In this document: positions 35,240 to 43,272 of the stretch, piece after piece
How positions within the stretch are numbered: the first letter of the stretch is position 1
Layout of the letters: every line of letters begins with the position of its first letter
Source of the DNA: Kaistella sp. 97-N-M2
GTDB taxonomy: Bacteria; Bacteroidota; Bacteroidia; Flavobacteriales; Weeksellaceae
DNA: 64,000 nt
NCBI RefSeq assembly: GCF_021513235.1
Contig: NZ_CP090976.1
Coordinates: forward strand, 620,001-684,000
Reading direction: 5' to 3'
Translations under genes and position numbers: made by a program
Notes under the pieces: generated by a model
Database searches by the model: none
What the model was told of the DNA's origin: nothing
The model's input: only the letters and a program-made list of their open reading frames with translations

Positions 35240-35669
35240 GAGCTAAGAGAATAAAAAAGCCAAGGTTCGAAACGGATTTCTTCCGGAAATAAATCAGGTT
35301 TTAGGAATTAATTTTTAATGTAAATCATTAAAATTAACCTACACAGGCAGTATCCTTTTGAGCATGTCGAAAATTTTCTGAATTAACAGTTTTTGCGGTT
35401 CGCTTAACAGTTATAACACTCAAAAAAACTCAGCGGAAATTTTCTTCGCTGAATTTATTTAAATGAAACATTTTTGAAATGAAGGAGAAATACAAAGATT
35501 CTTCGGCAGGCTCAGAAGGATACGAACAAGACTTTCGTCAAATTTCGAAATACTTTAAAGATTTTCGCTTTAATGCAAATTTTAAACTGAAAACTTTGAT
35601 TAATTTATTTGGCGCTTCCTCTTCGTTCTTGGACAAGTCGCGAATTGTCCCTACATAAACCGGGAATGG
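35240..35669. other. Gene-free stretch with an inverted pair of short motifs
   Basis: No coding frame with family resemblance was found. It contains CCTTTTGAGCATGTCGAA (35354-35371) and, about 130 bases on and inverted, TTCGGCAGGCTCAGAAGG (35502-35519). Both fit a TGAGCnTGnCGAA core, the kind of short palindromic half-site often dispersed in Bacteroidota spacers. A small hairpin CAGCG...CGCTG lies near 35430-35455. Otherwise AT-rich sequence. Confidence 0.5.
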
Positions 35670-36479
35670 TTACCAGCCGCCGGACGCACCACCACCACCA
35701 AAACTTCCGCCACCGCCGAAACCACCAAAGCCACCACCCGAGCCGCCGCCAAAACCGCCGCCCCGGCCAAAACCACCGCCGCCGAAACTTCCCGGGAATG
35801 GAAAGAATCCGCCGGGGTAAGTTCTTCTGCCACGTCTGGAAAGCATTTCGTCGTCATCATCATTATTTCCGCCGCCGCCGCGGTTTTTAAAAAGAAAACT
35901 TAAAATCATGATAACAAAGAAAATAATCATGACCAGCTGAACCGGGCTTAATCCCTTTTCCTGCGATTCCTTTGCAATGGGTTTAAACTTACCCTGCACG
36001 GTTTCCATTAAAGCAGTCGTACCGCGGTTGATCCCTTCGTACCACAGGCCTTTTTTGAAATTGGGTGTAACAATATAATCTAGGATCTGTCCCGCGACGG
36101 ACGCGGTCAAATACCGTTCAACGCCGCGTCCCTGCTGAATCGCCATGGTATGATCTTCCGTGGCAATGAGGAAAACAATGCCATTATCCTGTTCTTTTTC
36201 GCCAATCCCCCATTTTTCGCCATACATTGTGGCAAGGTAATTAATGTCTTCTCCGCTTGTGGTTGGAACAATAATCACCGCAATTTCCGTCGACGTAGAA
36301 TCGTAAAATTTAATAAGTTTCTGATTTAGCTGATCTTTTTCTGTCTGCGTTAATAATCCCACATTATCCGTTACCGGAAAAATTTTGGCGGGTTTTTTCG
36401 GAACGAGCTGGGCAAAAACAAAAACGTTTAAACCTAGAAAAAAGACTAAAAGAAAGTTTTTAAGAGAATGTAATCTCAT
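35670..36479 (-). CDS. TPM domain membrane protein with Gly-rich tail
   Basis: A 269-residue protein. It has a signal peptide (about 1-23, ending VFAQ), a TPM domain (about 30-165) with VTDNVGLLTQTEKDQLNQKL and GIVFLIATEDHTMAIQQGRG, a transmembrane helix at about 182-200, and a tail with an acidic run and then FGGGG/GGGFGG repeats to the C-terminus. TPM proteins with such tails (YgcG type) are membrane-bound; the domain is linked to phosphatase activity in plants and to photosystem repair, but its role here is unknown. The start at MRLHSL is chosen, overlapping the preceding TPM gene by 20 bases. Third gene of the lemA-TPM-TPM operon. Confidence 0.88.
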   Translation of the reverse strand: MRLHSLKNFLLVFFLGLNVFVFAQLVPKKPAKIFPVTDNVGLLTQTEKDQLNQKLIKFYDSTSTEIAVIIVPTTSGEDINYLATMYGEKWGIGEKEQDNGIVFLIATEDHTMAIQQGRGVERYLTASVAGQILDYIVTPNFKKGLWYEGINRGTTALMETVQGKFKPIAKESQEKGLSPVQLVMIIFFVIMILSFLFKNRGGGGNNDDDDEMLSRRGRRTYPGGFFPFPGSFGGGGFGRGGGFGGGSGGGFGGFGGGGSFGGGGASGGW

Positions 36480-36888
36480 TCGGCAGTTCATTGGGATTTT
36501 CTCCCGAGACCGGGAAATGTTTTTTGAGTTCGAGACCGGTTTCCAGAACGGCATTTTTTAAACCATCATGAAAATTTCCTTTCGAAAATTCGGCGGTAAT
36601 GCGGTCGTGCATGCGATCCCAGAAATTTTGGTGGACTTTTTCGTGAATGCCTTCATCGCCAATAATCGTAAGATAATGCTGCTCAAAATTCACATGAAAA
36701 AGCACCGCATTTCGCGCAGCAGTCTGATCTTTGCAAAGCCTTTTGAAAATTTCAAAAGCGATCTCCGCATTGTTTCCTTCGGTGTTGGAATCGATGTGGA
36801 TTCGGATCTCCCCGGTGGAATGGTCTTCTGCTGTTTGAATGGCTTCCACAAGGGAAGCCATTTGCTGATCTGTTAGAAAATTATTCAT
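36460..36888 (-). CDS. TPM domain protein, short cytoplasmic form
   Basis: A 142-residue protein that is essentially a bare TPM domain: HSTGEIRIHIDS at about 23-34, and VLFHVNFEQHYLTIIGDEGIHEKV in the middle (given as two halves of the domain). No signal peptide or membrane helix was seen. It shares one base with the lemA stop and overlaps the next TPM gene by 20 bases, so the three are a tightly coupled operon. This lemA-TPM-TPM arrangement is frequent in Bacteroidota. Confidence 0.85.
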   Translation of the reverse strand: MNNFLTDQQMASLVEAIQTAEDHSTGEIRIHIDSNTEGNNAEIAFEIFKRLCKDQTAARNAVLFHVNFEQHYLTIIGDEGIHEKVHQNFWDRMHDRITAEFSKGNFHDGLKNAVLETGLELKKHFPVSGENPNELPNEITFS

Positions 36889-37496
36889 TAATTGGTGAAA
36901 ACTTCCGGCGCATTTTCTGCTCCTGCGGCCGCTTTGAAATAAGGTTTTTCTTTGAAATTCGTGAAATTCGCCAAAATATTATTTGGGAAAGTTTTGATCG
37001 ATGTGTTGTAGTCCTGTGCGGCTTCGTTATAATAAACGGTTTCGCTGCGGATGCTGTTTTCTATCGCGGTGTATTCCCGCTGGAAATTGATGTATTGCTG
37101 ATCGGCTTTTAAGTTAGGATAACTTTCTACCACGGCCATTAAACGGCTTAACGCTCCACTCAACTCGCCCTGTGCTGCCTGAAATTTCGCCATGTCGCCC
37201 TCCGTCATATTCGTGGGATCTACGGTGATTGAAGTCGCTTTGGACCGCGCTTCGATAACTTTGGTTAACGTTTCCTGCTCAAATTGTGAATAAGATTTTA
37301 CGGTTCTTTCTAGGTTCGGAATCAGGTTCGCGCGCTTCTGGTAAACGGTTTCTACGTTGGACCATTTGGTATTTACCGTCTGTTCCTTTGTCGTAAAAGT
37401 GTTGTACCCGTTTTTGCCCCAAAAGAACAATACCGCAGCAATTACAAGCAGAGCAATGCCGATGGTTCCGGCGCTCATACATCCCTTATTTCTCAT
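36888..37496 (-). CDS. lemA: LemA family protein
   Basis: A 202-residue protein with one N-terminal transmembrane helix (about 9-28) and a long helical domain. Family hallmarks: KWSNVETVYQKRANLIPNLERTV and LMAVVESYPNLKADQ (about 45-70 and 120-135). LemA proteins form a coiled helical bundle outside the membrane; function is unknown. Operon-first, with the two TPM genes following by overlapping codons. It diverges from folA. Confidence 0.93.
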   Translation of the reverse strand: MRNKGCMSAGTIGIALLVIAAVLFFWGKNGYNTFTTKEQTVNTKWSNVETVYQKRANLIPNLERTVKSYSQFEQETLTKVIEARSKATSITVDPTNMTEGDMAKFQAAQGELSGALSRLMAVVESYPNLKADQQYINFQREYTAIENSIRSETVYYNEAAQDYNTSIKTFPNNILANFTNFKEKPYFKAAAGAENAPEVFTN

Positions 37497-37549
37497 AGTT
37501 TACTATTTTTAATGTTTGAATTCGATACCCAAATATACAAATTAAGTCT

Positions 37550-37557
37550 TAAATTTG
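37550..37557 (+). promoter_or_regulatory. -7 box upstream of folA
   Basis: TAAATTTG matches TAnnTTTG exactly and lies 16 bases before the folA ATG. No TTG was found at the -33 distance. Confidence 0.45.
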
Positions 37558-37573
37558 TGGAAATTACAGAATA

Positions 37574-38071
37574 ATGGTAACAATCGTGGTGGCAATGGGT
37601 TTGGATAATGAAATTGGAGCTGATAATCAGTTGCTTTGGCATCTTCCGACAGATTTAAAAAACTTTAAAGAAATCACCACGGGACATCCCATTATTATGG
37701 GACGAAAAACGTATGAAAGTATTGGCAGACCGCTGCCAAACCGCACCAATATTGTGGTTTCCAGACGGAAGGATTGGTTTGAAGAAGGAATTTTGATCGT
37801 AGGAAGCATTAAAGAAGCCTTAAAATTTGCAAAAAAAATGGACGAAGAAGTTTTCGTCATCGGTGGCGGCGATATTTACAAACAAACCATCGACCTCGTT
37901 GATAGACTTGAAGTTACGCAGGTAAAAGCCAATTTGAAAGCTGATATTTTCTTTCCTAAAATCAGTCCAAAGATTTGGAATAAAACGCAGGAAACCTGCC
38001 ATGAAAAAGATGATAAAAACGAATTCGACTTCTGCTTTCAAACCTTCGAACGGAAAGTGAAGTTGGTATAA
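37574..38071 (+). CDS. folA: Dihydrofolate reductase
   Basis: NADPH-dependent reduction of dihydrofolate to tetrahydrofolate. It has 165 residues. Seen: NQLLWHLPTDLKNFK with the catalytic acid at Asp27 (the same number as in E. coli), HPIIMGRKTYESIGRPLPNR cofactor-binding segment, and VFVIGGGDIY near 95. Single gene with its own -7 box. The other folate gene in the window, folK, is 15 kb away. Confidence 0.96.
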   Translation: MVTIVVAMGLDNEIGADNQLLWHLPTDLKNFKEITTGHPIIMGRKTYESIGRPLPNRTNIVVSRRKDWFEEGILIVGSIKEALKFAKKMDEEVFVIGGGDIYKQTIDLVDRLEVTQVKANLKADIFFPKISPKIWNKTQETCHEKDDKNEFDFCFQTFERKVKLV

Positions 38072-38102
38072 ACGTCAGCTTCCCGTTATCCACACAAATT
38101 AT

Positions 38103-38110
38103 TATCTTTG
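38103..38110 (+). promoter_or_regulatory. -7 box upstream of the DUF2892-type gene
   Basis: TATCTTTG is an exact TAnnTTTG match 19 bases before the ATG at 38130. Confidence 0.45.
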
Positions 38111-38129
38111 CACTTCTAAAATTTAAACA

Positions 38130-38696
38130 ATGAACAAATACATAAAATTCTTAATCTCCGCCTTAATGATCGCTGCCGGAATTTATCTGATGATGAACAG
38201 AAATATAGGTTGGGGGATCGTGGTAGTCATTCTTTCCGCCATTCCGATTGTTTTGTTTTTTAAAAATGAACTCATCCTTATCGCCTTTTGGTTTTTAAGA
38301 AAACAGAATGTGGCCAAAGCGAGCAACTGGCTTTCCAAGATCAAAAATTACGAAACCGAACTTCACCGGTCGCAATACGGCTACTACCATTACTTGCAAG
38401 GCCTGGTTTTGGCGCAGGATCACCCCGCGAAAGTTGAGCCCTTAATGAGAAAAGCTCTGGAATTTGGTTTAAATATGAAACACGACCGCGCAATGGCAAC
38501 GCTGAATATCGCAGCAGGAGCTCTGCAGAAAGGACGTCGCCAGGAGGCAGCAAAATTACTGGAAGAAGCAAAAAAGCTTGATTCTGCCGGCATGATGACG
38601 GATCAGATCAAAATGATGAAAGACCAGCTGAAAATGCCATCCATGCAAAAACACATGCACAACCCGAACATGAGACAGAGAGGGAAATCTTTCTAG
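38130..38696 (+). CDS. Membrane protein with two N-terminal helices and a TPR-like tail
   Basis: A 188-residue protein. Two membrane helices at about 5-20 and 25-57 (NIGWGIVVVILSAIPIVLFF) resemble the DUF2892 type. A soluble part follows with helix pairs reminiscent of tetratricopeptide repeats (YGYYHYLQGLVLAQ, AMATLNIAAGALQKGRRQEA). The last 30 residues are Met/Gln-rich. It is probably a membrane-anchored adaptor, but no function is known. It has its own -7 box and terminator. Confidence 0.65.
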   Translation: MNKYIKFLISALMIAAGIYLMMNRNIGWGIVVVILSAIPIVLFFKNELILIAFWFLRKQNVAKASNWLSKIKNYETELHRSQYGYYHYLQGLVLAQDHPAKVEPLMRKALEFGLNMKHDRAMATLNIAAGALQKGRRQEAAKLLEEAKKLDSAGMMTDQIKMMKDQLKMPSMQKHMHNPNMRQRGKSF

Positions 38697-38720
38697 AAAA
38701 TAATATTTTGTACTCTTATA

Positions 38721-38746
38721 AATCCTGCAGACGCGGGATTTTTTTA
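38721..38746 (+). terminator. Intrinsic terminator
   Basis: Arms AATCCTGC (38721-38728) and GCGGGATT (38733-38740) pair with one G-T wobble around AGAC, then a run of T. It lies 24 bases past the stop of the gene at 38130-38696. Confidence 0.82.
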
Positions 38747-38748
38747 TT

Positions 38749-38769
38749 GGCGCGAGCGAAGCGAGCGCC
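38749..38769. repeat. Short GC-rich palindrome
   Basis: The sequence GGCGCGAGCGAAGCGAGCGCC has GGCGC/GCGCC arms and repeated GCGAGC/GAGCGA inside. It lies in a 297-base spacer (38697-38993) that is otherwise AT-rich and holds no gene. It resembles dispersed intergenic palindromes rather than a terminator. Confidence 0.5.
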
Positions 38770-38993
38770 GATAATCCGCCTGGAAATTCCGGCAAAATTT
38801 AAATTAAATTGTGACTTCAGTTAATTTAAGTTGACTTTAAAATTAAGAAAATGATAGACCAACGATGGATTCGAAAGAACGTCGCCCATCTATGCAATTA
38901 CTTTCGTTACTTCTCGCAAAAACAGATAATCGTTTTTAGCGACTTTAATTAGTAGACCTTGGCTCTTTTTACTTTTTACCTGGCTCTTAATTC

Positions 38994-39629
38994 CTACATT
39001 TCCGCATTATCATCCGCGCCATAAAATTTCGGGATCTGCCACTGGTATTTCACGGCCAAAGTCCGGATGAAAACAATCAAAAGAATGGTCGAAATCTGCA
39101 CGAAAATATATTTAAAACTGCCGTAATTCACCAGTAATAAAAAAACGCTGCCACCCAAAAGACAGGCGGTGGCATAGATTTCTTTGCGGAAAATAAGCGG
39201 AATCCGGTTGAGTAAAATATCGCGGATAATCCCGCCGAAACATCCCGTAATCGTTCCTAAGGTTAAACAGATCAAAGGATGCAGATCTGCACTCAACCCT
39301 TTCTGAATGCCGACTATCGTAAAAAGTCCCAGCCCGAAACTGTCAAAAACAAACAAGGTGACGCGGAATTTTTTTTCAATGGATTTGAAAATCATCGAAA
39401 GCAGACACGTAATAAAAATCACGGAACACATAATCATATCGTGCATCCAAAAAACGGGAACATCCAAAAGTACATCCCGCACCGTTCCGCCACCCACGGA
39501 TGTTACGAAGGCAATAATAAGCACTCCGAAAGGATCCAGCCGTTTCTGCATCGCTGCAAAACTTCCCGACATGGCAAAGGAAATGGTGCCGAGAATTTCG
39601 ATGATGAAATTTAAATTTTCATGAACCAT
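38994..39629 (-). CDS. Trimeric intracellular cation channel family protein (UPF0126/YadS)
   Basis: A 211-residue membrane protein with seven hydrophobic helices. Two copies of the family motif are seen: GGGTVRDVLL at about 47-56 and GGIIRDILLN at about 134-143, the internal repeat typical of prokaryotic TRIC channels. Members conduct K or other monovalent cations; physiological role in flavobacteria is unknown. It starts 40 bases downstream of coaD on the same strand. Confidence 0.88.
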   Translation of the reverse strand: MVHENLNFIIEILGTISFAMSGSFAAMQKRLDPFGVLIIAFVTSVGGGTVRDVLLDVPVFWMHDMIMCSVIFITCLLSMIFKSIEKKFRVTLFVFDSFGLGLFTIVGIQKGLSADLHPLICLTLGTITGCFGGIIRDILLNRIPLIFRKEIYATACLLGGSVFLLLVNYGSFKYIFVQISTILLIVFIRTLAVKYQWQIPKFYGADDNAEM

Positions 39630-39669
39630 GATGGAGGGGTAATGGGTGATAAGTAAGTGGAGGTTCAGA

Positions 39670-40164
39670 TCAGCCCTTGTTACTGCCAGTATTTTTGCCC
39701 TCCACGCGCACCGCCTCCGGAACCAGCAACTCGTAATGTCCGCCGAAGGTCAGTATTTCGCGCACTATACTGGAACTGATAAAGGCTTTGCTGGCAGACG
39801 TTAAAAGGAAAATCGTTTCCACTTTGTTGTCCCGCGTAAGTTCGCGGTTCGTTTGCGCGATGGCTTTTTCGAATTCGAAATCTGAGGGGTTGCGCAGGCC
39901 ACGTAAAATGAAATTCACGTTCTTGCTGTGGCAATAATCGATGGTTAAACCTTCGAAATGATCGACCTCAACATTCGGAAAATCTTTGAAGGTTTGCCGA
40001 ATAAATTCCATGCGCTGCTCCAACGAGAACATATATTTTTTCTGAGAATTCTGTCCGATGGCGATAATGATCTTATCGAAAAGCGGCGTAGCTCTTTCAA
40101 CAATATCAAAATGTCCAAGCGTAATGGGATCGAATGATCCCGGAAAAATGGCGACTCTGCTCAT
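39670..40164 (-). CDS. coaD: Phosphopantetheine adenylyltransferase
   Basis: Adenylates 4'-phosphopantetheine in coenzyme A synthesis. It has 164 residues. FPGSFDPITLGHFDIVERA holds the TxGH nucleotidyltransferase motif (Thr15, His18), and FISSSIVREI near 130 is the second ATP-binding motif. LRGLRNPSDFEFE is the acyl-acceptor region. It lies 55 bases after ddl on the same strand. coaE, for the last CoA step, is in the window at 55643. Confidence 0.96.
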   Translation of the reverse strand: MSRVAIFPGSFDPITLGHFDIVERATPLFDKIIIAIGQNSQKKYMFSLEQRMEFIRQTFKDFPNVEVDHFEGLTIDYCHSKNVNFILRGLRNPSDFEFEKAIAQTNRELTRDNKVETIFLLTSASKAFISSSIVREILTFGGHYELLVPEAVRVEGKNTGSNKG

Positions 40165-40219
40165 AATTGATTATTCTGCATTTTAAATTTGAAATAAATT
40201 CAAACCTAAAAAATTGTAT

Positions 40220-41209
40220 TTATTTCGTTTTATTCAAGGCTTTCTCCACTTCATTCCCACACAAATCCTTAATGGAAATGCCATAATGCGCAGCCTGTTG
40301 CGGCAAAATGGACGCTGGAGAAAATCCTGGATTCGTATTCATTTCCAACATATACGGCGTTCCGTTCATAATGATAAATTCACTTCGGGAAAAACCGCTC
40401 ATGCCTAAAGAATCGTATGCCTTTTTCGCGATATTTTTTACGCGGATGCGGGTTTCCTCATCAATTCTGGCGGGCGTAATTTCTTCCGAAGCGCCTTCGT
40501 ATTTCGCTTCGTAATCGAAAAATTCGTTTTTAGATACAATTTCGGTAATGCCCAAAACGATGGTTTCACCCTCATAATCGATAACACCCACGGAAACTTC
40601 CATTCCGTCCAGAAAACTTTCAATCAAAATCTCGTCATCTTCGGCAAACGCAAAATCCATGGCTTTTTTCAGATCCGCCTGCTCTTTCACCTTTGTAATT
40701 CCGAGCGAAGAACCGGATTGATTTGGCTTTACAAAAACCGGAAGTCCCAAGTCTGCGATAATCTGGTCTTCGTTGCAGTCCTCATTTTTGCGCAGATAAA
40801 CGCTTTTGGCGGACGGAATTCCGTATTTTGAAAGCACGGCGAGCGTATCTTTTTTATTAAAGGTTAAGGCACTTTGGTAGAATCCGCAACCTGTATAAGT
40901 TTGGCCAATGGTGTCCCAATACGCCTGAAGCTCGCCATTTTCGCCGGGTTTGCCGTGAATGATATTAAAACAAACATCAAATTTCACATCAAAACCACTG
41001 CTCAGATTCACAGAAAAATCCGCCTTATTGATGAGCGATTTTTCCCCGCGGTCATCCAAAAAGTACCATTCTTCTTTCAAAATCACCACTTTGTAAACAT
41101 TGTAGAGATCGCGGTCCAAAGAATCGAAAATAAGCTGCCCGCTTTTCAGGGAAACCACGTATTCGTCGGAATAACCGCCCATTACAACGGCTACATTTTT
41201 CTTTTTCAT
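40220..41209 (-). CDS. ddl: D-alanine--D-alanine ligase
   Basis: ATP-grasp enzyme making D-Ala-D-Ala for peptidoglycan. It has 329 residues. Seen: VVMGGYSDEYVVSLKSG near the N-terminus, PVFVKPNQSGSSLGITKV (ATP-binding lid region), and LEMNTNPGFSPASILP with the Mg-binding Glu/Asn. A Tyr-Ser-containing omega-loop (FDYEAKYEGASEEITP) is present and typical of Ddl rather than D-Ala-D-Lac ligases. Its upstream region contains a short CGGGCG palindrome. Confidence 0.95.
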   Translation of the reverse strand: MKKKNVAVVMGGYSDEYVVSLKSGQLIFDSLDRDLYNVYKVVILKEEWYFLDDRGEKSLINKADFSVNLSSGFDVKFDVCFNIIHGKPGENGELQAYWDTIGQTYTGCGFYQSALTFNKKDTLAVLSKYGIPSAKSVYLRKNEDCNEDQIIADLGLPVFVKPNQSGSSLGITKVKEQADLKKAMDFAFAEDDEILIESFLDGMEVSVGVIDYEGETIVLGITEIVSKNEFFDYEAKYEGASEEITPARIDEETRIRVKNIAKKAYDSLGMSGFSRSEFIIMNGTPYMLEMNTNPGFSPASILPQQAAHYGISIKDLCGNEVEKALNKTK

Positions 41210-41254
41210 AACAGTTTGACTATGCGGGCAAATTTAAACAAAATGTTTAAAATT

Positions 41255-41269
41255 CGGGCGGAGCGCCCG
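41255..41269. repeat. Short palindrome CGGGCG-GAG-CGCCCG
   Basis: Perfect 6-bp arms around GAG in the 158-base spacer between the divergent ddl and lpxK genes. It is not followed by T residues in either direction, so a terminator role is unlikely. It shares the GC(T/C)CCGC flavour of the repeat array at 29.6-30.2 kb. Confidence 0.45.
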
Positions 41270-41353
41270 TAAATATTATCATTTAAAAAAATACCGCAGC
41301 ATTTCGCGCAAAAAATGCGTGTTTTCCTGTTTTATTTTACTGCTAAAAATATG

Positions 41354-41361
41354 TATTTTTG
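41354..41361 (+). promoter_or_regulatory. -7 box abutting the lpxK start
   Basis: TATTTTTG matches TAnnTTTG exactly and ends six bases before the lpxK ATG at 41368. The transcript would begin at or next to the start codon. The -33 site has TTT. Confidence 0.5.
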
Positions 41362-41367
41362 CCGCCT

Positions 41368-42393
41368 ATGAAAAGATGGTATCTCTACCCTTTTTCCCTT
41401 GGTTATCATTTCGTCACAAGTTTCAGAAACTTAATGTATGATTGGGGAATCTCCAAATCGACCAAATTTAAAACGCCGATCATCAATGTCGGAAACCTGT
41501 CCGTGGGCGGGAGCGGAAAATCGCCGATGGTGATGTATCTGGCCGAACTTCTGTCCAAACATTACCGAACAGGCGTCCTTTCGCGCGGGTACGGACGGCT
41601 GACGAAAGGTTACGCCATCACGAATTACGACAGCAATTATAAAACGGTTGGCGATGAAGCCATGCAGCTTTTTGAGCGCTTCAAAAATAAATTCGTCATC
41701 GGCGTTTCCGAAGAGCGGGTGCCGGGCGCAAAAAAAATGATCGATAATATGGATCTGAATGTTTTGCTGCTGGATGATGCTTTTCAGCACCGCGCCATCA
41801 AAGCCGGCTTTAATATTTTGATGACGGATTACAACGATCCTTATTTTAAAGATTATCTCCTTCCCGCGGGCGATTTGCGTGAAAGCAGAAGTGGAGCAAA
41901 AAGAGCCCAGATCGTTATGGTTTCTAAATGCCCCGACGATTTAACGGAGGAAAAAAAGCAGTATTTCATTTCGCGCATCAAACCGCAGCACAACCAAAAA
42001 GTATTTTTTTCGAGCATCCGGTACGACGAAAACATTTATGCCCACGATCAGTTTTTGCCGGACAATAATTTGAGTTATTACGATATTTTATTGATTACAG
42101 GAATTGCGAATCCGAAACCGCTGCTGAATCATTTATCCAAATTTTCGCAGCGCGTAAAACATTTAAAATTTAAAGACCATCATAATTTCAGCGATCAGGA
42201 CATTAAAGAAATTGTAGCTGAATATCATAAACTGGGCGAATACAAACTTATTTTAACGACGGAAAAGGATTATGTGAGGCTGAAAACTTTTGATTATCTT
42301 CGGGACCTGGTTTACTACTGGCCCATCAATGTTCACATCGAAAAAAAGGAAGAATTCAACCAAACCATTCTCGATTATGTTGGAAAAAATTAA
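41368..42393 (+). CDS. lpxK: Tetraacyldisaccharide 4'-kinase
   Basis: Phosphorylates the 4' position of the lipid A precursor at the inner membrane. It has 341 residues from MKRWYLYPFS; a TTG three codons upstream lies in the -7 box and is rejected. Seen: N-terminal membrane-associated helix, VGNLSVGGSGKSPMV with the P-loop at 47-53, LSRGYGR, and VLLLDDAFQHR, the family signature. The stop overlaps the purine-nucleoside phosphorylase gene by 17 bases. Confidence 0.95.
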   Translation: MKRWYLYPFSLGYHFVTSFRNLMYDWGISKSTKFKTPIINVGNLSVGGSGKSPMVMYLAELLSKHYRTGVLSRGYGRLTKGYAITNYDSNYKTVGDEAMQLFERFKNKFVIGVSEERVPGAKKMIDNMDLNVLLLDDAFQHRAIKAGFNILMTDYNDPYFKDYLLPAGDLRESRSGAKRAQIVMVSKCPDDLTEEKKQYFISRIKPQHNQKVFFSSIRYDENIYAHDQFLPDNNLSYYDILLITGIANPKPLLNHLSKFSQRVKHLKFKDHHNFSDQDIKEIVAEYHKLGEYKLILTTEKDYVRLKTFDYLRDLVYYWPINVHIEKKEEFNQTILDYVGKN

Positions 42394-43195
42394 AGAAACC
42401 GCGGCGTTCATTAAAAACATTATTCAGGACACGCCCGACTTTGCAATTGTTCTGGGTTCCGGTTTAGGCGCTTTGAAGAAGGAAGTCCAGGCCATCCATA
42501 CGTTAGACTATCACGAAATCCCAAATTTTCCGCAAACAACCGTTGCCGGCCATGGTGGAAAATTAATTTTTGGAACGCTGGAAGGTAAAAAAGTGTTGAT
42601 GATGAGCGGGCGCTTTCATTATTATGAAGGCCACGATATTCAGACTGTTGTTTTTCCGTTTCGCGTTTTCCATTTGCTGGGCATTAAAAACCTCATCCTT
42701 TCCAATGCGGCGGGCGGCGTAAATCCGAACTTTAAGGTGGCAGATGTGATGATCATCAACGATCACATCAACATGATGCCGGACCATCCGTTGCGCGGCC
42801 AAAATTTAGACGAATTTGGCCCGCGGTTTGTGGACATGAGCGAACCTTACAATAAAGAAATGATCGTAGTTGCAGCAAAGGTGGCAAAAGATTTAGGAAT
42901 CACGGCGCACCAGGGTTGTTACGTCGCGCTGCAGGGACCCACTTTTGAAACACCCGCGGAGTACGGCATGATTAAAGCCATCGGTGGCGATGCCGTTGGA
43001 ATGAGCACAGTTCCAGAAGTTATTGTCGCCAAACATCAGGGAATGGAGTGTTTCGGAATTTCAATTATCACCGATGTGGGCGGACCCGACATCGCATTCA
43101 CGGTTTCGCATGAAGAAGTTCTGCAGGCCGCAAACAAAGCGATGCCCACCGTCATTAAAATCGTAAAAGGTTTGGTGAAAAATTATAGTGCCTAA
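42377..43195 (+). CDS. punA: Purine-nucleoside phosphorylase (trimeric type)
   Basis: Phosphorolysis of inosine and guanosine in purine salvage. It has 272 residues from MLEKIKETAAF. Seen: VLGSGLGAL phosphate-binding loop near 25, AGHGGKLIFG, MSGRFHYYEGH, LSNAAGGVNP, and the base-binding DAVGMSTVPEVIVAKHQGME near 200. These mark the PNP/MTAP trimeric family rather than hexameric DeoD. A longer frame within lpxK exists but adds non-family residues. Co-transcribed with lpxK through a 17-base overlap. Confidence 0.93.
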   Translation: MLEKIKETAAFIKNIIQDTPDFAIVLGSGLGALKKEVQAIHTLDYHEIPNFPQTTVAGHGGKLIFGTLEGKKVLMMSGRFHYYEGHDIQTVVFPFRVFHLLGIKNLILSNAAGGVNPNFKVADVMIINDHINMMPDHPLRGQNLDEFGPRFVDMSEPYNKEMIVVAAKVAKDLGITAHQGCYVALQGPTFETPAEYGMIKAIGGDAVGMSTVPEVIVAKHQGMECFGISIITDVGGPDIAFTVSHEEVLQAANKAMPTVIKIVKGLVKNYSA

Positions 43196-43215
43196 GTTCC
43201 CTCGAAAAAATTCAG

Positions 43216-43247
43216 AAAACGCCGCTTCCGGGAGGTGTTTTTTGTTT
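43216..43247 (+). terminator. Terminator after the PNP gene
   Basis: Arms AAAACGCC (43216-43223) and GGTGTTTT (43234-43241) pair with one wobble around a ten-base loop, then TTG and more T. It lies 20 bases after the stop. Confidence 0.7.
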
Positions 43248-43272
43248 TTAAAGATTAAATCTGTCGAACATC

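Noticed and set aside
35609-35890. His/Arg-rich frame on the plus strand
   Set aside because: It is the complement of the Gly-rich tail of the TPM protein.
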